A stretch of 64,000 nt of DNA from Pseudarthrobacter sp. BIM B-2242 (GCF_014764445.1 NZ_CP061721.1:3534001-3598000); one strand, 5' to 3'. Shown: positions 53,453-62,258, counted from the stretch's first letter. Notes: generated by a model not told the origin, from the sequence alone. Numbers and translations: made by a program.

Positions 53453-54484
53453 TCAGGGAAGCCCCAGGGCCGGCACCCCGGCGTCGGCTACAACCACCGC
53501 GCCGCTCGCCGTCGAATCCGGGTTCAGCATCCAGCCCATCCGCTTGGCCCTGCTGAGGATTACGGCGCTTTCCACGAGCTCAATCTCCGGAATGCGTTGC
53601 TGGAGGGCCAGTTCGGCGTTCATGACATCCGCCAGCGACTTGAGCCACATGAGGATGACGAAGTTAGTCCTCCCGCTGGTGGATGCGTTGAGCCGGACTG
53701 TCCGGAGGCTGCGAAGTTCCGCTGCGGCAGCCTCGTGCTGGCCGGGCGGGACGTTGGCGAACCACTGGCAGCTCACCGGGTAGCCGGAGAGGTTCTGCGC
53801 AATGTCGCACCGGAAGGTCAGCAGGCCGCTGGATATGACCCTGTTCAGCTGCCGCTGCACCGTCGCCGGGCTTCGGCCCAGGCTCCGGGCAATGTCGGCT
53901 GCGCTCGCCCTCCCGTCACGCGCCAGGAACGGAATCAGGTCCATGTGGCTTGGCGGCAGCGGGCCGCCGGAGCGCGGTCCCGCATGGGCCGTATCCTGGC
54001 CAACCAGTGCCTGCAAGGCATTCTGCTGCGCGGGATCCAGCGCGTTCAGCCGCCACACATGGCCGGCGGAGTGCAGGCGGGTGCCCAGCGAGGTGCGGTA
54101 TTTCAGCAGTCCCGGGATTTCCTTGAACCGGGGCAGAACGTGGTCCGTGAACTGCTCCAACGTGGGCGAAATGACCGTCAGCATGAGGTCCCTGTTGCTC
54201 GCGGCTTCCTCCACCGTGACCACGTCCGGGATGGCGGCCAGCTCGGCGGTGACTTCGGCGCGCAGCCGCATTTCGCAGTCCACATCCACCAGCGCCAAGC
54301 ACATCTGTTTGGGATCGCCAATCAGGTGTGCGGTGGTCCAGGCAGCGCCCGCAGCCTTCAACTTGTCCCAGCGCGCGGCCAGCGTGGTGGCATGTACCCC
54401 CAGCACCTCCGCCGCGTCGGACCAGCTGATGCGGGGCGTCACCTGCAGGACGTTGATGAGGGCCAGGTCCTCTTCACTGAGCAT
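53453..54484 (-). CDS. Lrp/AsnC-family transcriptional regulator with two HTH-RAM units
   Basis: 343 residues from the ATG at 54482-54484 (GGAAGG upstream); ATG at 54526 is an alternative that could be leaderless. The first HTH is LSEEDLALINVLQVTPRISW plus SDAAEVLGVHATTLAARW; the second is at about 190-235 (LIPFLARDGRASAADIARSL, SPATVQRQLNRVISSGLL). Each is followed by an effector-like RAM region, so the protein is a tandem duplication. It is divergent from the M20 amidohydrolase and MFS permease genes and likely senses an amino acid or its conjugate. Confidence 0.88.
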   Translation of the reverse strand: MLSEEDLALINVLQVTPRISWSDAAEVLGVHATTLAARWDKLKAAGAAWTTAHLIGDPKQMCLALVDVDCEMRLRAEVTAELAAIPDVVTVEEAASNRDLMLTVISPTLEQFTDHVLPRFKEIPGLLKYRTSLGTRLHSAGHVWRLNALDPAQQNALQALVGQDTAHAGPRSGGPLPPSHMDLIPFLARDGRASAADIARSLGRSPATVQRQLNRVISSGLLTFRCDIAQNLSGYPVSCQWFANVPPGQHEAAAAELRSLRTVRLNASTSGRTNFVILMWLKSLADVMNAELALQQRIPEIELVESAVILSRAKRMGWMLNPDSTASGAVVVADAGVPALGLP

Positions 54485-54633
54485 CACTTCGCACCAACCT
54501 TCCGTTGCATTGAATGAATTCTGCATTTCCCAGCATACTTTTGATTTTTTCCAGTTAGTTCGGCGCCTGTGAACCACGTCACCCCACAATGGACAGCAGA
54601 GCAACAAAGGCCGCATTTCCAGAAGGAGAGAAG

Positions 54634-55866
54634 ATGTCAATAACCGCCGACGCCCAGGAGCTGCAGGCAGAGCTTGTCCAGCTTCGTCGTGGGCTGCACC
54701 AGGAACCCGAGACCGGCCTGCAGCTGCCCCGGACCCAGGAAAAGGTCCTCAAGGCGCTTGACGGCCTGCCGTTCGAAATCACCCTGGGCAAGACCACGAC
54801 GTCGGTCACGGCGGTCCTGCGGGGCACCGCACCTTCTGCGCTTGCCGCGAAACCTGAGGCGAAGCCGGCGGTCCTCCTCCGCGCCGATATGGACGGCCTT
54901 CCCGTGCAGGAACGGACGGGGGTGGAGTTCTCGTCCAAGGTTGAGGGCGCCATGCATGCCTGCGGCCACGACCTCCACACTGCCATGCTCGCGGGGGCGG
55001 CCACCCTGCTGGCCGAGCGCCGGGACCAGCTGGCCGGCGACGTTGTCCTGATGTTCCAGCCGGGTGAAGAAGGCTGGGACGGTGCATCCCACATGATTGC
55101 CGAGGGTGTGCTGGACGCGGCAGGCCGCCGGGTTGATGCCGCTTACGGGATGCACGTCTTTTCGGCCTTGGAGCCCCACGGCCGGTTTGCCACCAAGTCA
55201 GGGGTGATGCTCAGCGCGTCAGACGCGCTCACCGTCACTGTACTGGGCGCAGGCGGCCACGGCTCGGCGCCGCATATTGCCAAGGATCCGGTGACCGCGG
55301 CAGCCGAAATGGTGACCGCCCTGCAGGTCATGATCACCCGCCAGTTCAACGTCTTCGATCCGGTTGTCCTGACGGTGGGCGTCCTCCAGGCCGGCACCAA
55401 GCGCAACATCATTCCGGAATCAGCCAGCATCGAAGCGACCATCCGCACGTTCTCGGAATCCTCCCGGGAACGAATGATGACCGCCGTCCCCACACTGCTG
55501 AAGGGGATCGCCTCTGCCCACGGGCTGGAGGTGGACGTAGACTACCGTCACGAATATCCCGCCACCATCAACGATGTTGACGAGACACATACAGCCGAGA
55601 AGACCATTGAGAATCTCTTTGGAACCTCGCGCCTCTCCCGCTGGGCCACTCCGCTCGGCGGCTCCGAGGACTTCTCCAGGGTCCTCGCCGAAGTACCGGG
55701 AACGTTCATCGGCCTCAGCGCCGTCGCCCCCGGAGCAGACCATAACGCCACTGCCTTCAACCACTCCCCGTACGCCACTTTTGACGACGGCGTCCTCTCC
55801 GACGGAACTGCGCTCTATACAGAGCTGGCCGTCTCCCGCATCGCAGCCCTGGCCTCGGCCCACTAG
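54634..55866 (+). CDS. M20-family amidohydrolase (N-acyl amino acid/IAA-conjugate hydrolase-like)
   Basis: 410 residues from the ATG at 54634, preceded by AAGGAG; in-frame starts upstream lack a site. The metal-binding pattern of M20D enzymes is seen: ADMDGLPVQE, MHACGHDLHTAML and FQPGEEGWDGA with its general-base Glu. The dimerisation lid domain lies at about 190-300. Such enzymes split N-acyl amino acids such as hippurate or indole-acetyl-amino acids. An MFS gene starts 18 nt downstream, probably the uptake system for the conjugate. Confidence 0.92.
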   Translation: MSITADAQELQAELVQLRRGLHQEPETGLQLPRTQEKVLKALDGLPFEITLGKTTTSVTAVLRGTAPSALAAKPEAKPAVLLRADMDGLPVQERTGVEFSSKVEGAMHACGHDLHTAMLAGAATLLAERRDQLAGDVVLMFQPGEEGWDGASHMIAEGVLDAAGRRVDAAYGMHVFSALEPHGRFATKSGVMLSASDALTVTVLGAGGHGSAPHIAKDPVTAAAEMVTALQVMITRQFNVFDPVVLTVGVLQAGTKRNIIPESASIEATIRTFSESSRERMMTAVPTLLKGIASAHGLEVDVDYRHEYPATINDVDETHTAEKTIENLFGTSRLSRWATPLGGSEDFSRVLAEVPGTFIGLSAVAPGADHNATAFNHSPYATFDDGVLSDGTALYTELAVSRIAALASAH

Positions 55867-55884
55867 AACCTCCCGGAGCACACC

Positions 55885-57177
55885 ATGACCACAACTGCAG
55901 GCGTCCCAGCTGACGTCCAGGTACACAAGTCCCACCTGCGGACGCTCGTCGGCACCGGCATCGGCAACGCCGTTGAATGGTACGACTGGGCCATCTACGC
56001 CACGTTCTCACCCTTCATTGCCAGTGCCCTGTTCAGCAAGGCGGACCCGACGTCGGCCTTCCTGGCCACCTTGGCGATCTTCGCCGTGGGCTTCGTTGCC
56101 CGGCCCTTCGGCGGATTTGTGTTCGGCTGGATCGGCGACCGCATCGGCCGCAAGACCTCGATGACCTTTGCAGTGGGCCTCGCCGCCCTCGGCAGCCTGC
56201 TGATCGGCATCGCCCCCACCTTTGAAGTGGTGGGAGCTTTCGCCTCCGTCCTGCTGCTGGTGGCCCGGCTCATCCAGGGCCTGGCCCACGGCGGCGAGCT
56301 GCCGTCGTCGCAGACCTACCTCTCCGAGATGGCGCCCAAGGAAAAGCGCGGCTTCTGGGCAACCCTGATTTACACCTCGGGCACGGCGGGCATCCTGGCC
56401 GGTACCATGCTCGGCGCCATCCTGTCCAACGTCCTGAGCACGTCCGACATGAACGCCTGGGGCTGGCGGATCCCATTCCTGATCGGTGGCGCACTGGGCC
56501 TCTACGCGCTGCTGATGCGGGCCCGCATGAAGGAAACGGCGGCCTTCGAAGCAGAATCACCCAAGGAAAAGCACGAGCCCATGTGGCCGCAGATCTACAA
56601 GCACCGCAAGCAGGCCCTGCAGGTCATCGGCCTGACCGTCGGCCTGACTGTCTCCTACTACATCTGGGGCGTCGTGACCCCCAGCTATGCGTCCTCGGTC
56701 CTGAAGATGGACCGCGGCGAAGCCCTCTGGGCCAGCGTGATCGCCAACGTCCTGTTCATCGCCGCCCTGCCGTTCTGGGGCAGGCTGTCGGACCGGATCG
56801 GCCGCAAGCCCGTCATGATCATGAGCGCCGCGGGCGCCGCCCTGCTCCATTTCCCCATGACGTGGCTGCTCAAGGACTCCCCCTGGCAACTCGCCGTCAC
56901 CATGTCCGTGATGCTGTTCTTCATCGCCGGCAGCGCAGCGATCGTCCCGGCCGTTTACGCTGAACTGTTCCCCACCAAGATCCGTACCGTCGGAGTAGGC
57001 GTCCCCTACTCCATCTGCGTGGCCCTCTTCGGCGGCACCGCACCGTATCTGCAGGCCTGGCTCGGTTCCATCGGGCAGCCCAACCTGTTCAACGTCTACG
57101 CGGTGATCCTGCTCGTCATCAGCATCGCGTTTGTGTTCACCATCCCCGAAACGAAGGGCAAGGACCTGACCCACTGA
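55885..57177 (+). CDS. MHS-family MFS permease
   Basis: 430 residues, 12 helices. The metabolite:H+ symporter signatures are GIGNAVEWYDWAIYATFSPF at helix 1, ARPFGGFVFGWIGDRIGRK at the helix 2-3 loop, LAHGGELPSSQTYLSEMAPK and GRLSDRIGRKPVM in the second half. Known members import citrate, proline-betaine, shikimate or similar. It follows the amidohydrolase by 18 nt, so both belong to one uptake and hydrolysis operon under the divergent Lrp-type regulator. GGAG precedes the ATG. Confidence 0.92.
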   Translation: MTTTAGVPADVQVHKSHLRTLVGTGIGNAVEWYDWAIYATFSPFIASALFSKADPTSAFLATLAIFAVGFVARPFGGFVFGWIGDRIGRKTSMTFAVGLAALGSLLIGIAPTFEVVGAFASVLLLVARLIQGLAHGGELPSSQTYLSEMAPKEKRGFWATLIYTSGTAGILAGTMLGAILSNVLSTSDMNAWGWRIPFLIGGALGLYALLMRARMKETAAFEAESPKEKHEPMWPQIYKHRKQALQVIGLTVGLTVSYYIWGVVTPSYASSVLKMDRGEALWASVIANVLFIAALPFWGRLSDRIGRKPVMIMSAAGAALLHFPMTWLLKDSPWQLAVTMSVMLFFIAGSAAIVPAVYAELFPTKIRTVGVGVPYSICVALFGGTAPYLQAWLGSIGQPNLFNVYAVILLVISIAFVFTIPETKGKDLTH

Positions 57178-57236
57178 TTCTCTGATCTGTTTGTCTGATC
57201 TTTGCCAGCCGTCGCCTCACCCGAGGCTTGATCACC

Positions 57237-57339
57237 AACGCTCTCTCACTTGATGCGGGAAAAACAGCAACCCTCTCTCACTTTCTTCAAGAAAGTGAGA
57301 GAGGGTTCCGGTAAAACCGACATTAAGTGAGAGAGCGTC
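57237..57339. repeat. 103-bp nested palindromic repeat, copy 3 (diverged, with compensatory changes)
   Basis: Same length and plan as copies 1 and 2, centre C at 57288. The inner stem (AACCCTCTCTCACTTTCTT and its exact complement, 19 bp) differs from the other copies at three base pairs, and both arms changed together, so pairing is kept. The outer arms have a few mismatches (TTGATG against CATTAA is a wobble pair). It lies 59 nt after the MHS permease stop. Confidence 0.9.
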
Positions 57340-57479
57340 ATGCTTGGCTCCGGGGCGGACAATCTTCAGGCGGGCAATATCGGGCCGGGCGTCACAGTTA
57401 TCAGCGTGCGCTCCCACAGGGTAAGTCTTGAGGGAGCGCGCGGTACTTTAGGCACCGCGCCCTACTTTTGAGGACCCAC

Positions 57480-58202
57480 ATGAACGCCCACCGTGCCAGC
57501 CGCGACGCCCGGCCCCTCACGCTGTTCTGCGCCTTTGCGCTCAAACAGGCAGTCGAGGGCACCATCCTGCGCGCGTACCTCCGGGCCGGCGGGCCACCGG
57601 TCGAGGCCGTCTATGAGCCAACGTTCCGGCTGCTGACGCGGATCGAGTCGGGGGCCCGGCCGGATGTGATGGTTGGGATCACCGGCTCGCTGGCGGACCT
57701 CGTGACGGCCGGTGTTGTGGCGGACCCCAAGCCCGTTGCCCGGACCGGCGTCGGCGTTGCCGTTGCGCCGGAGGCAGCGATCCCGGACATCAGCAGCGTG
57801 GAAGCGTTCGTAAGCGCGGTGACCAGCGCCCGCTCGGTGGCCTACTCCCGCAGCGGACCCAGCGGTATCTACTTCGCCGGACTGCTGGAACGGCTCGGGA
57901 TTGCGGAGCAGGTCAAAGCCAAGGCCACCGTGGTCGATTCAGGACCAACGGCATTGGCGCTGCTGGACGGCCGCGCCGACCTCGCCATCCACCAGCTCAG
58001 CGAACTTATCCTCGTGCCGGAGGCCGCCATCATCGGCCCGCTTCCGGAGGCCATCCAGGAGTACACGGACTTCTCGACGGCGCTGGGCACCCCTGCGTCC
58101 CTGATGGCGGACCAGCCTGCGGGCGCCGCGGAGCTGCGCGACTTCCTGCATGGCCCCGAAGCCAGGGCGGCCTACGAGGCCAACGGACTGGAAACTGCCT
58201 AA
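57480..58202 (+). CDS. Substrate-binding domain protein (ModA-like) without signal peptide
   Basis: 240 residues from the ATG at 57480 (GAGG upstream; TTG 57468 is possible). The type II periplasmic-binding fold is suggested by PLTLFCAFALKQAVEGTILR, the phosphate/oxyanion-like turn SRSGPSGIYFAGLLERLGI, and DGRADLAIHQLSELI. ModA relatives bind molybdate outside the cell, but no signal sequence or lipobox is present here, so the protein should be cytoplasmic, perhaps a sensor. A GCGCGGT/ACCGCGC hairpin lies about 20-45 nt before the start. Confidence 0.75.
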   Translation: MNAHRASRDARPLTLFCAFALKQAVEGTILRAYLRAGGPPVEAVYEPTFRLLTRIESGARPDVMVGITGSLADLVTAGVVADPKPVARTGVGVAVAPEAAIPDISSVEAFVSAVTSARSVAYSRSGPSGIYFAGLLERLGIAEQVKAKATVVDSGPTALALLDGRADLAIHQLSELILVPEAAIIGPLPEAIQEYTDFSTALGTPASLMADQPAGAAELRDFLHGPEARAAYEANGLETA

Positions 58203-58209
58203 GGCGTAT

Positions 58210-59036
58210 TCAGCCCGACGGCGGCGTGAACTGGCTGGCGGTGAATTCCGCTCCCTGCGGGTCGCGGATCAACGCGGCGCGTGTCCACTCGGTGTCGTCC
58301 TCGCTGAGGATCCGGGCACCGAGCCGCTTTGCGTCAGCGACCGTCCGGTCCCGGTCGGCCACGGCGAAGGCGACGTGCCAGTGTGGCGGTTCACCCGGGG
58401 CGGCAAGTGCGAACCAGGCGACCGCGTCCTCGAATCCGGGCGGCGTGTTTACGTCAGCCTGCCGCTGCCTGATGTCCGGATCGGTTGTGGCCTCGAGGTG
58501 GTCGCCATAGCCCGGCCTGCGGACCATCGTCCCGAAGCCCAGGTCGTCGAACTCCCAGCCGAACGCTTCCCGGTAGAACGCCATGGCCGCACCAATGTCG
58601 GACGTGTGGAGTCGCTGAAGTTCCACGATCCGGGTTCGTTGACCGCCTGCGCACCCAGCCGCCGCCTGGCCTGCCAGATCTGGAATTCAATTCCCTGGCG
58701 ATCGGTGAGCACGGCACCGCGGCCGCCCTCTCCGGCATCGGCGGGCGCTGACACCACGGTGGCACCGGCGGCCGCCAGCCGCCGGGCTGCGGCATCCGCG
58801 TCGTCCACGGCAATGTACGTGCTCCAGGCCGCGGCATCGCCCTCCGTGCCGGTCAGCCCGCAGACATCCCTGCCGTCCAGCTTGGCGATGAGGTAGGTAC
58901 CCGGCGCGCCTGGCGGCATGGCCTCCTCGAACGTCCAGCCAAACAGCCCGCCGTAGAAGTCAGCGGCTGCCCGGACATCAGGCTGCCGGGTGTCGATCCA
59001 GGAGGGCACGCCCTCCGGATAGCTTCGCTGGGTCAT
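58210..59036 (-). pseudogene. Two-domain VOC (glyoxalase/bleomycin-resistance) protein broken by a frameshift
   Basis: The first frame starts at the ATG 59034-59036 (GGGAG upstream) and gives one VOC domain (RSYPEGVPSWIDTRQPDVRA through GIEFQIWQARRRLGAQ), ending at NEPGSWNF, then runs into nonsense. The second VOC domain (HTSDIGAAMAFYREAFGWEF to the end) continues in another frame from about 58612. Restoring one C in GGAGTC (58608-58613, minus-strand GACTCC to GACCTCC) would read NFSDLHTSD and rejoin both halves to a normal tandem of about 275 residues. Alternatively the halves could be separate proteins with GTG 58626 as start. Confidence 0.75.
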
Positions 59037-59113
59037 GGCTCGCTCCCGTGCATGGGGCAAGCCTACCGAGCCATGACCGGGCCCGGTACCCCAAAATAAC
59101 TGGAAGAAAATAC

Positions 59114-59142
59114 TTGACTCTTCAACTTTACGGGACTATATT
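59114..59142 (+). promoter_or_regulatory. Consensus promoter of the F420-reductase-like gene, with inverted repeat
   Basis: TTGACT (59114-59119) and TATATT (59137-59142) with a 17-bp spacer form one of the best sigma-70-like promoters in the window. It is enclosed by an inverted pair, TACTTGA at 59111 and TCAAGTA at 59154-59160, extended by partial matches inside, so a dimeric repressor could cover it. Confidence 0.75.
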
Positions 59143-59241
59143 TAGTTGTAGCTTCAAGTATCGCGCTCCCGGCAGAATCCTCCAGCAGAACAGAATCTGA
59201 TGAAAACCCTCCTCGCCCGCCTTTTCGGAAAGAAGAACACC

Positions 59242-59883
59242 ATGACTGACATCACCATCATCGGTAACGGCAACATGGCCCGTGGCATCGCCACCCGCGC
59301 CGTCGCAGCAGGCAAGCAGGTCGAGATCCTCGGCCAGGATGCCGCCAAGGCCCAGGCGCTCGCCACGGAACTCGGCGCCGGCGTCACGTTCGGCACCACC
59401 GCCAGCGCCCCGCAGGGCAGCATCGTGATCCTCGCCGTCCCGTTCGAAGCCGCCAAATCAGTGGTCACCGCGTACGGCGACCAGCTCGCGGGCAAGACCA
59501 TCGTGGACATCACCAACCCGGTCGACTTCGAGACTTTCGATTCCCTGGTCGTGGCCCCGGGCTCCTCGGCCGCTGAAGAAATCGCAGCCCTGGCTCCGGC
59601 CGGCGCCAACGTGGTCAAGGCCTTCAACACCACCTTCGCGGGCACGCTTGTGGCAGGCGAATCAGGCGGCCAGCCGCTGGACGTCTTCATCACCGGTGAC
59701 GACGCCGCCGCAACCGAGGCGGTAAGCACCTTTGTCAGCGCGGCCGGCATGCGCCCACTGGCAGTCGGGCCGCTCAAGCGTTCCCGCGAACTCGAGGGCT
59801 TCCAGTTCGTCCTCATGACCATGCAGGCCAACCCGGCGTTCGAGGATTTCAACTGGGACACCGGACTCCTGGTCACCAAGTAG
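59242..59883 (+). CDS. NADP-dependent F420 reductase-like oxidoreductase (NAD(P)-binding)
   Basis: 213 residues from the ATG at 59242; an in-frame ATG at 59200 would add MKTLLARLFGKKNT. The dinucleotide motif is ITIIGNGNMARGIATRAV, followed by GSIVILAVPFEAAKSVV and the conserved VKAFNTTFAGTL, as in F420H2:NADP+ oxidoreductase and DUF4440-free NADP-binding homologues. A reductase of NADP or F420 in the cytoplasm is likely; the exact partner is open. A consensus promoter lies upstream. Confidence 0.87.
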   Translation: MTDITIIGNGNMARGIATRAVAAGKQVEILGQDAAKAQALATELGAGVTFGTTASAPQGSIVILAVPFEAAKSVVTAYGDQLAGKTIVDITNPVDFETFDSLVVAPGSSAAEEIAALAPAGANVVKAFNTTFAGTLVAGESGGQPLDVFITGDDAAATEAVSTFVSAAGMRPLAVGPLKRSRELEGFQFVLMTMQANPAFEDFNWDTGLLVTK

Positions 59884-59953
59884 CACCGGCCACCAAGTAG
59901 CACCGGTCACCAAGTAGCACCCGTCGCCGGCTGACCCAAGTCGCCACAAAGGC

Positions 59954-60451
59954 TCAGGTGCGGGCGTGCTCGGCGAGGATTGCATCGACCTGGCCCAGAG
60001 CCTCCTTCATGCCTTCCTCCATGCCCATCTTGACCATCTCTTCCATCTGCTCTTCGGAATCGAAAGTGGACATGATGGTCATGCGGGTGCGGCCACCCAT
60101 GTCCTCAAGGTCAACAGCGGCATGGGCGCTGCCCATGGCATCCACGGGCACTCCGGATTCGTCAGCGAAGCCGTCATCAAATTCGAGCCTGCGCGGCGCC
60201 TCAATGGTTCTGAATTTCCACCAGCCCCGCGGCTTCTCGCCTTCCGGGGTGGTCATGTAGTAGTCGGCCTTTCCTCCGGGCTGGAAGTCGAACCGGTCAA
60301 ACGTGGCCGGATAGTTGGGCGGGCCCCACCAGCGCTCAAGCTGCCGGGGGTCTTCCCAGATCTGCCAGACGCGTTCGACGGCGGCGTCGAACTCGGCGAC
60401 GAGGGTGAGGCTGAGTGCCTCGAGATTCTTGGTGGAACTGATAACAGGCAT
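59954..60451 (-). CDS. SRPBCC (AHSA1/activator of Hsp90 ATPase-like) protein
   Basis: 165 residues from the ATG at 60449-60451, preceded by AAGGAAGG. The family core is AEFDAAVERVWQIWEDPRQL, then ERWWGPPNYPATFDRFDFQP and GRTRMTIMSTFDSEEQMEEM near the end. SRPBCC folds bind hydrophobic ligands; the cellular role is unknown. It follows an ArsR-type regulator gene by 13 nt, a very common pairing. Confidence 0.9.
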   Translation of the reverse strand: MPVISSTKNLEALSLTLVAEFDAAVERVWQIWEDPRQLERWWGPPNYPATFDRFDFQPGGKADYYMTTPEGEKPRGWWKFRTIEAPRRLEFDDGFADESGVPVDAMGSAHAAVDLEDMGGRTRMTIMSTFDSEEQMEEMVKMGMEEGMKEALGQVDAILAEHART

Positions 60452-60464
60452 TGCCGTACCTTCC

Positions 60465-60797
60465 TTATCCTTCAGCCAGAATGTCCGCGATCCGATCGGC
60501 CCGCTGCAGCCAGATCGCCTCATACTCATCGAGCAGCCGGCGGGCCTTCGCCAAACCGTCGTGGTTGCCCCGCACGATCTGCTCCCTTCCGCGCTTCTCC
60601 TTGGTGACCAGGGAAGCGCGCTCCAACACCGCCACATGCTTCTGGACGGCGGCGAAACTCATGGCGTAGAGCGCAGCAAGGCCGGAGACGGAATACTCCG
60701 CCAGGGTCACCCGCCGGACGATGTCCCGGCGGGTAGCGTCCGCGAGGGCCTGGAACAGGCGGTCAACGTCCGCATCACTGAGCTGATATACAACCAT
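60465..60797 (-). CDS. ArsR-family helix-turn-helix regulator
   Basis: 110 residues from the ATG at 60795-60797. The winged helix is LFQALADATRRDIVRRVTLA, then YSVSGLAALYAMSFAAVQKH and VLERASLVTKEKRGREQIV. No metal-binding Cys is seen. The start is supported by a promoter whose transcript would begin at or just before this ATG (60806-60834), so the mRNA should be leaderless; a palindrome overlaps the start codon. It heads an operon with the SRPBCC gene. Confidence 0.9.
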   Translation of the reverse strand: MVVYQLSDADVDRLFQALADATRRDIVRRVTLAEYSVSGLAALYAMSFAAVQKHVAVLERASLVTKEKRGREQIVRGNHDGLAKARRLLDEYEAIWLQRADRIADILAEG

Positions 60798-60834
60798 TTG
60801 GTTGTACGATACGCCTGCCATGCACGCGCGTCAA
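60789..60834 (-). promoter_or_regulatory. Leaderless promoter and operator of the ArsR-SRPBCC operon
   Basis: On the minus strand TTGACG (60829-60834) and TATCGT (60806-60811) are 17 bp apart, and the ATG begins 8 nt after the -10. The palindrome TACAACCATTTGGTTGTA (60789-60806) lies between -10 and start codon and includes the ATG, so the regulator could block its own transcription and translation start. Confidence 0.75.
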
Positions 60835-60920
60835 GGTTTTCAGAGAGACGCCGGGGCGCCCCGGGTAAGCTGGAGGAACCACCCAGCACCGCCAGCCCGA
60901 GTCCGTCCACGGAGGCCAGC

Positions 60921-61766
60921 ATGAGCCAGCGCTCCAAACCAGAATCCGACGTCAGGCCGGGCCCCGCCACAAGGCCGGCCGGCACATCGCTGCGGCTGAT
61001 TCCGGCAACGCTCGTATCGGCGTCGGGCTTTACCCTCTTTGCCCTGGAAAACCGGCTCGTCGGACTTATCCTCCTCGGCGCCGCCCTGCTACTGGCCGGA
61101 TTCATCAGCCGCCGCCTGCTGCTCGACCTCGCCCTGATCGGCGTGGGCCTGACGGCCATGAGCGCCGTCCCCATCACCACGGACATCAGCACCGGGCACA
61201 TGCTGGTCATGGGCACGGCCATGATCGTGGCTGTCGGCATTCCGTACCTGGTCTCCCGCTTCGCCACCAAGGACCATGCCATCGGCTTCCCCCTTCGGAC
61301 CGGTGAGCGCTGGACCCGCGCCGAGAAGTGGTACCTGCTGGCCGTCCCGGCGCTGGGCTATGCGGTGCTCCCTGTCTACATGATCAGCACGGGCGTCTAT
61401 CAGAACTGGCCGGCCGTCAGCGATCCGGAGGGCATCGGCAGGCTGTTCCTGGGCACCAACGCGCTAGGTATCTGGGACGAGCTGTTCTTCATCTGCACCG
61501 CGTTCACGCTCCTGCGCCGGCACCTCCCCGACTGGCAGGCCAACCTGCTCCAGGCGGTCCTCTTTACGTCATTCCTCTGGGAGCTCGGGTTCCACGCGTG
61601 GGCGCCGTTTTTCATCTTCCCGTTCGCGCTGCTCCAGGCGAAGCTCTTTACGCTCACCCGCTCACTGACCTACATCGTGGCCATCCACCTGCTCTTCGAC
61701 TTTGTGCTGTTCCTGGTCCTGCTGCACGCGCACAACCGCGCGTGGATCGACATTTTTGTTTACTGA
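60921..61766 (+). CDS. Putative CPBP-type intramembrane protease or related membrane protein
   Basis: 281 residues from the ATG at 60921 (GGAGG upstream). About eight hydrophobic helices follow a Pro/Arg-rich start. In the second half, WDELFFICTAFTLLRRHLPD, SFLWELGFHAWAPFFIFPF and YIVAIHLLFDFVLFL resemble the three CPBP/Rce1 motifs, but the usual EExxxR is DELFF, so catalytic activity is doubtful. Membership is moderate; it may be only a distant relative. Confidence 0.62.
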   Translation: MSQRSKPESDVRPGPATRPAGTSLRLIPATLVSASGFTLFALENRLVGLILLGAALLLAGFISRRLLLDLALIGVGLTAMSAVPITTDISTGHMLVMGTAMIVAVGIPYLVSRFATKDHAIGFPLRTGERWTRAEKWYLLAVPALGYAVLPVYMISTGVYQNWPAVSDPEGIGRLFLGTNALGIWDELFFICTAFTLLRRHLPDWQANLLQAVLFTSFLWELGFHAWAPFFIFPFALLQAKLFTLTRSLTYIVAIHLLFDFVLFLVLLHAHNRAWIDIFVY

Positions 61767-61890
61767 GCACCCTCGCCGGCGCCCCTGAACCGGCGTAACA
61801 GGCGCACGACACGAACGTGGAATCCATCACACTTTCGCCGTTTTGGTTGCCACAGCCCCGGCTCACCATGAACCATGAAGTAAGGGCCCC

Positions 61891-62184
61891 GTGCCCCGCA
61901 CACCTAAACCAGCAATCCTCACCGACGAGGATGCGGCCTTATCAAGGATGACCGGGCCGTCAACTGCTAGAGCGAAAGTACTGACAATGACGTTTGATTC
62001 CAGCCACTCTGTGACCCTCAAAATCTGGGACCGCACCGCGGTCGATCACACCCTTGACGCTGCAGCGCAGGACCTTTCTGCCAAGGCAAACACCACCAAG
62101 TGCCGCATCGCGGTCCACGCCAGCGGCCCGAACACCTTCACGCTGACCGTCCGCAGCGACGACCGCCAGCTCGTCACCGTCTAA
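61891..62184 (+). CDS. Small hypothetical protein
   Basis: 97 residues if translated from GTG 61891 (AAGGGCC upstream), or 65 from ATG 61987, which begins a well-formed segment MTFDSSHSVTLKIWDRTAVD followed by TLTVRSDDRQLVTV. The C-terminal part looks like a small mixed alpha/beta fold with one Cys. I do not recognise it. A hairpin terminator lies 18 nt after the stop, supporting a real transcription unit. Confidence 0.45.
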   Translation: MPRTPKPAILTDEDAALSRMTGPSTARAKVLTMTFDSSHSVTLKIWDRTAVDHTLDAAAQDLSAKANTTKCRIAVHASGPNTFTLTVRSDDRQLVTV

Positions 62185-62202
62185 CGGCTCCACACCAAAA
62201 CC

Positions 62203-62258
62203 AAAGAAGCGGACGTCGCCGGGACCCCATCGGGTTCCAGCGGCCGTCCGCTTCTTTT
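62203..62258 (+). terminator. Rho-independent-like terminator
   Basis: AAAGAAGCGGAC (62203-62214) pairs with GTCCGCTTCTTT (62246-62257) with a structured GC-rich loop between and TTTTGTG following. It separates the small hypothetical gene from the alcohol dehydrogenase unit. Confidence 0.72.

Noticed and set aside
57438..57460. Hairpin before the ModA-like gene as a molybdenum cofactor riboswitch
   Set aside because: It is a single 7-bp stem (GCGCGGT/ACCGCGC) without the known aptamer core.
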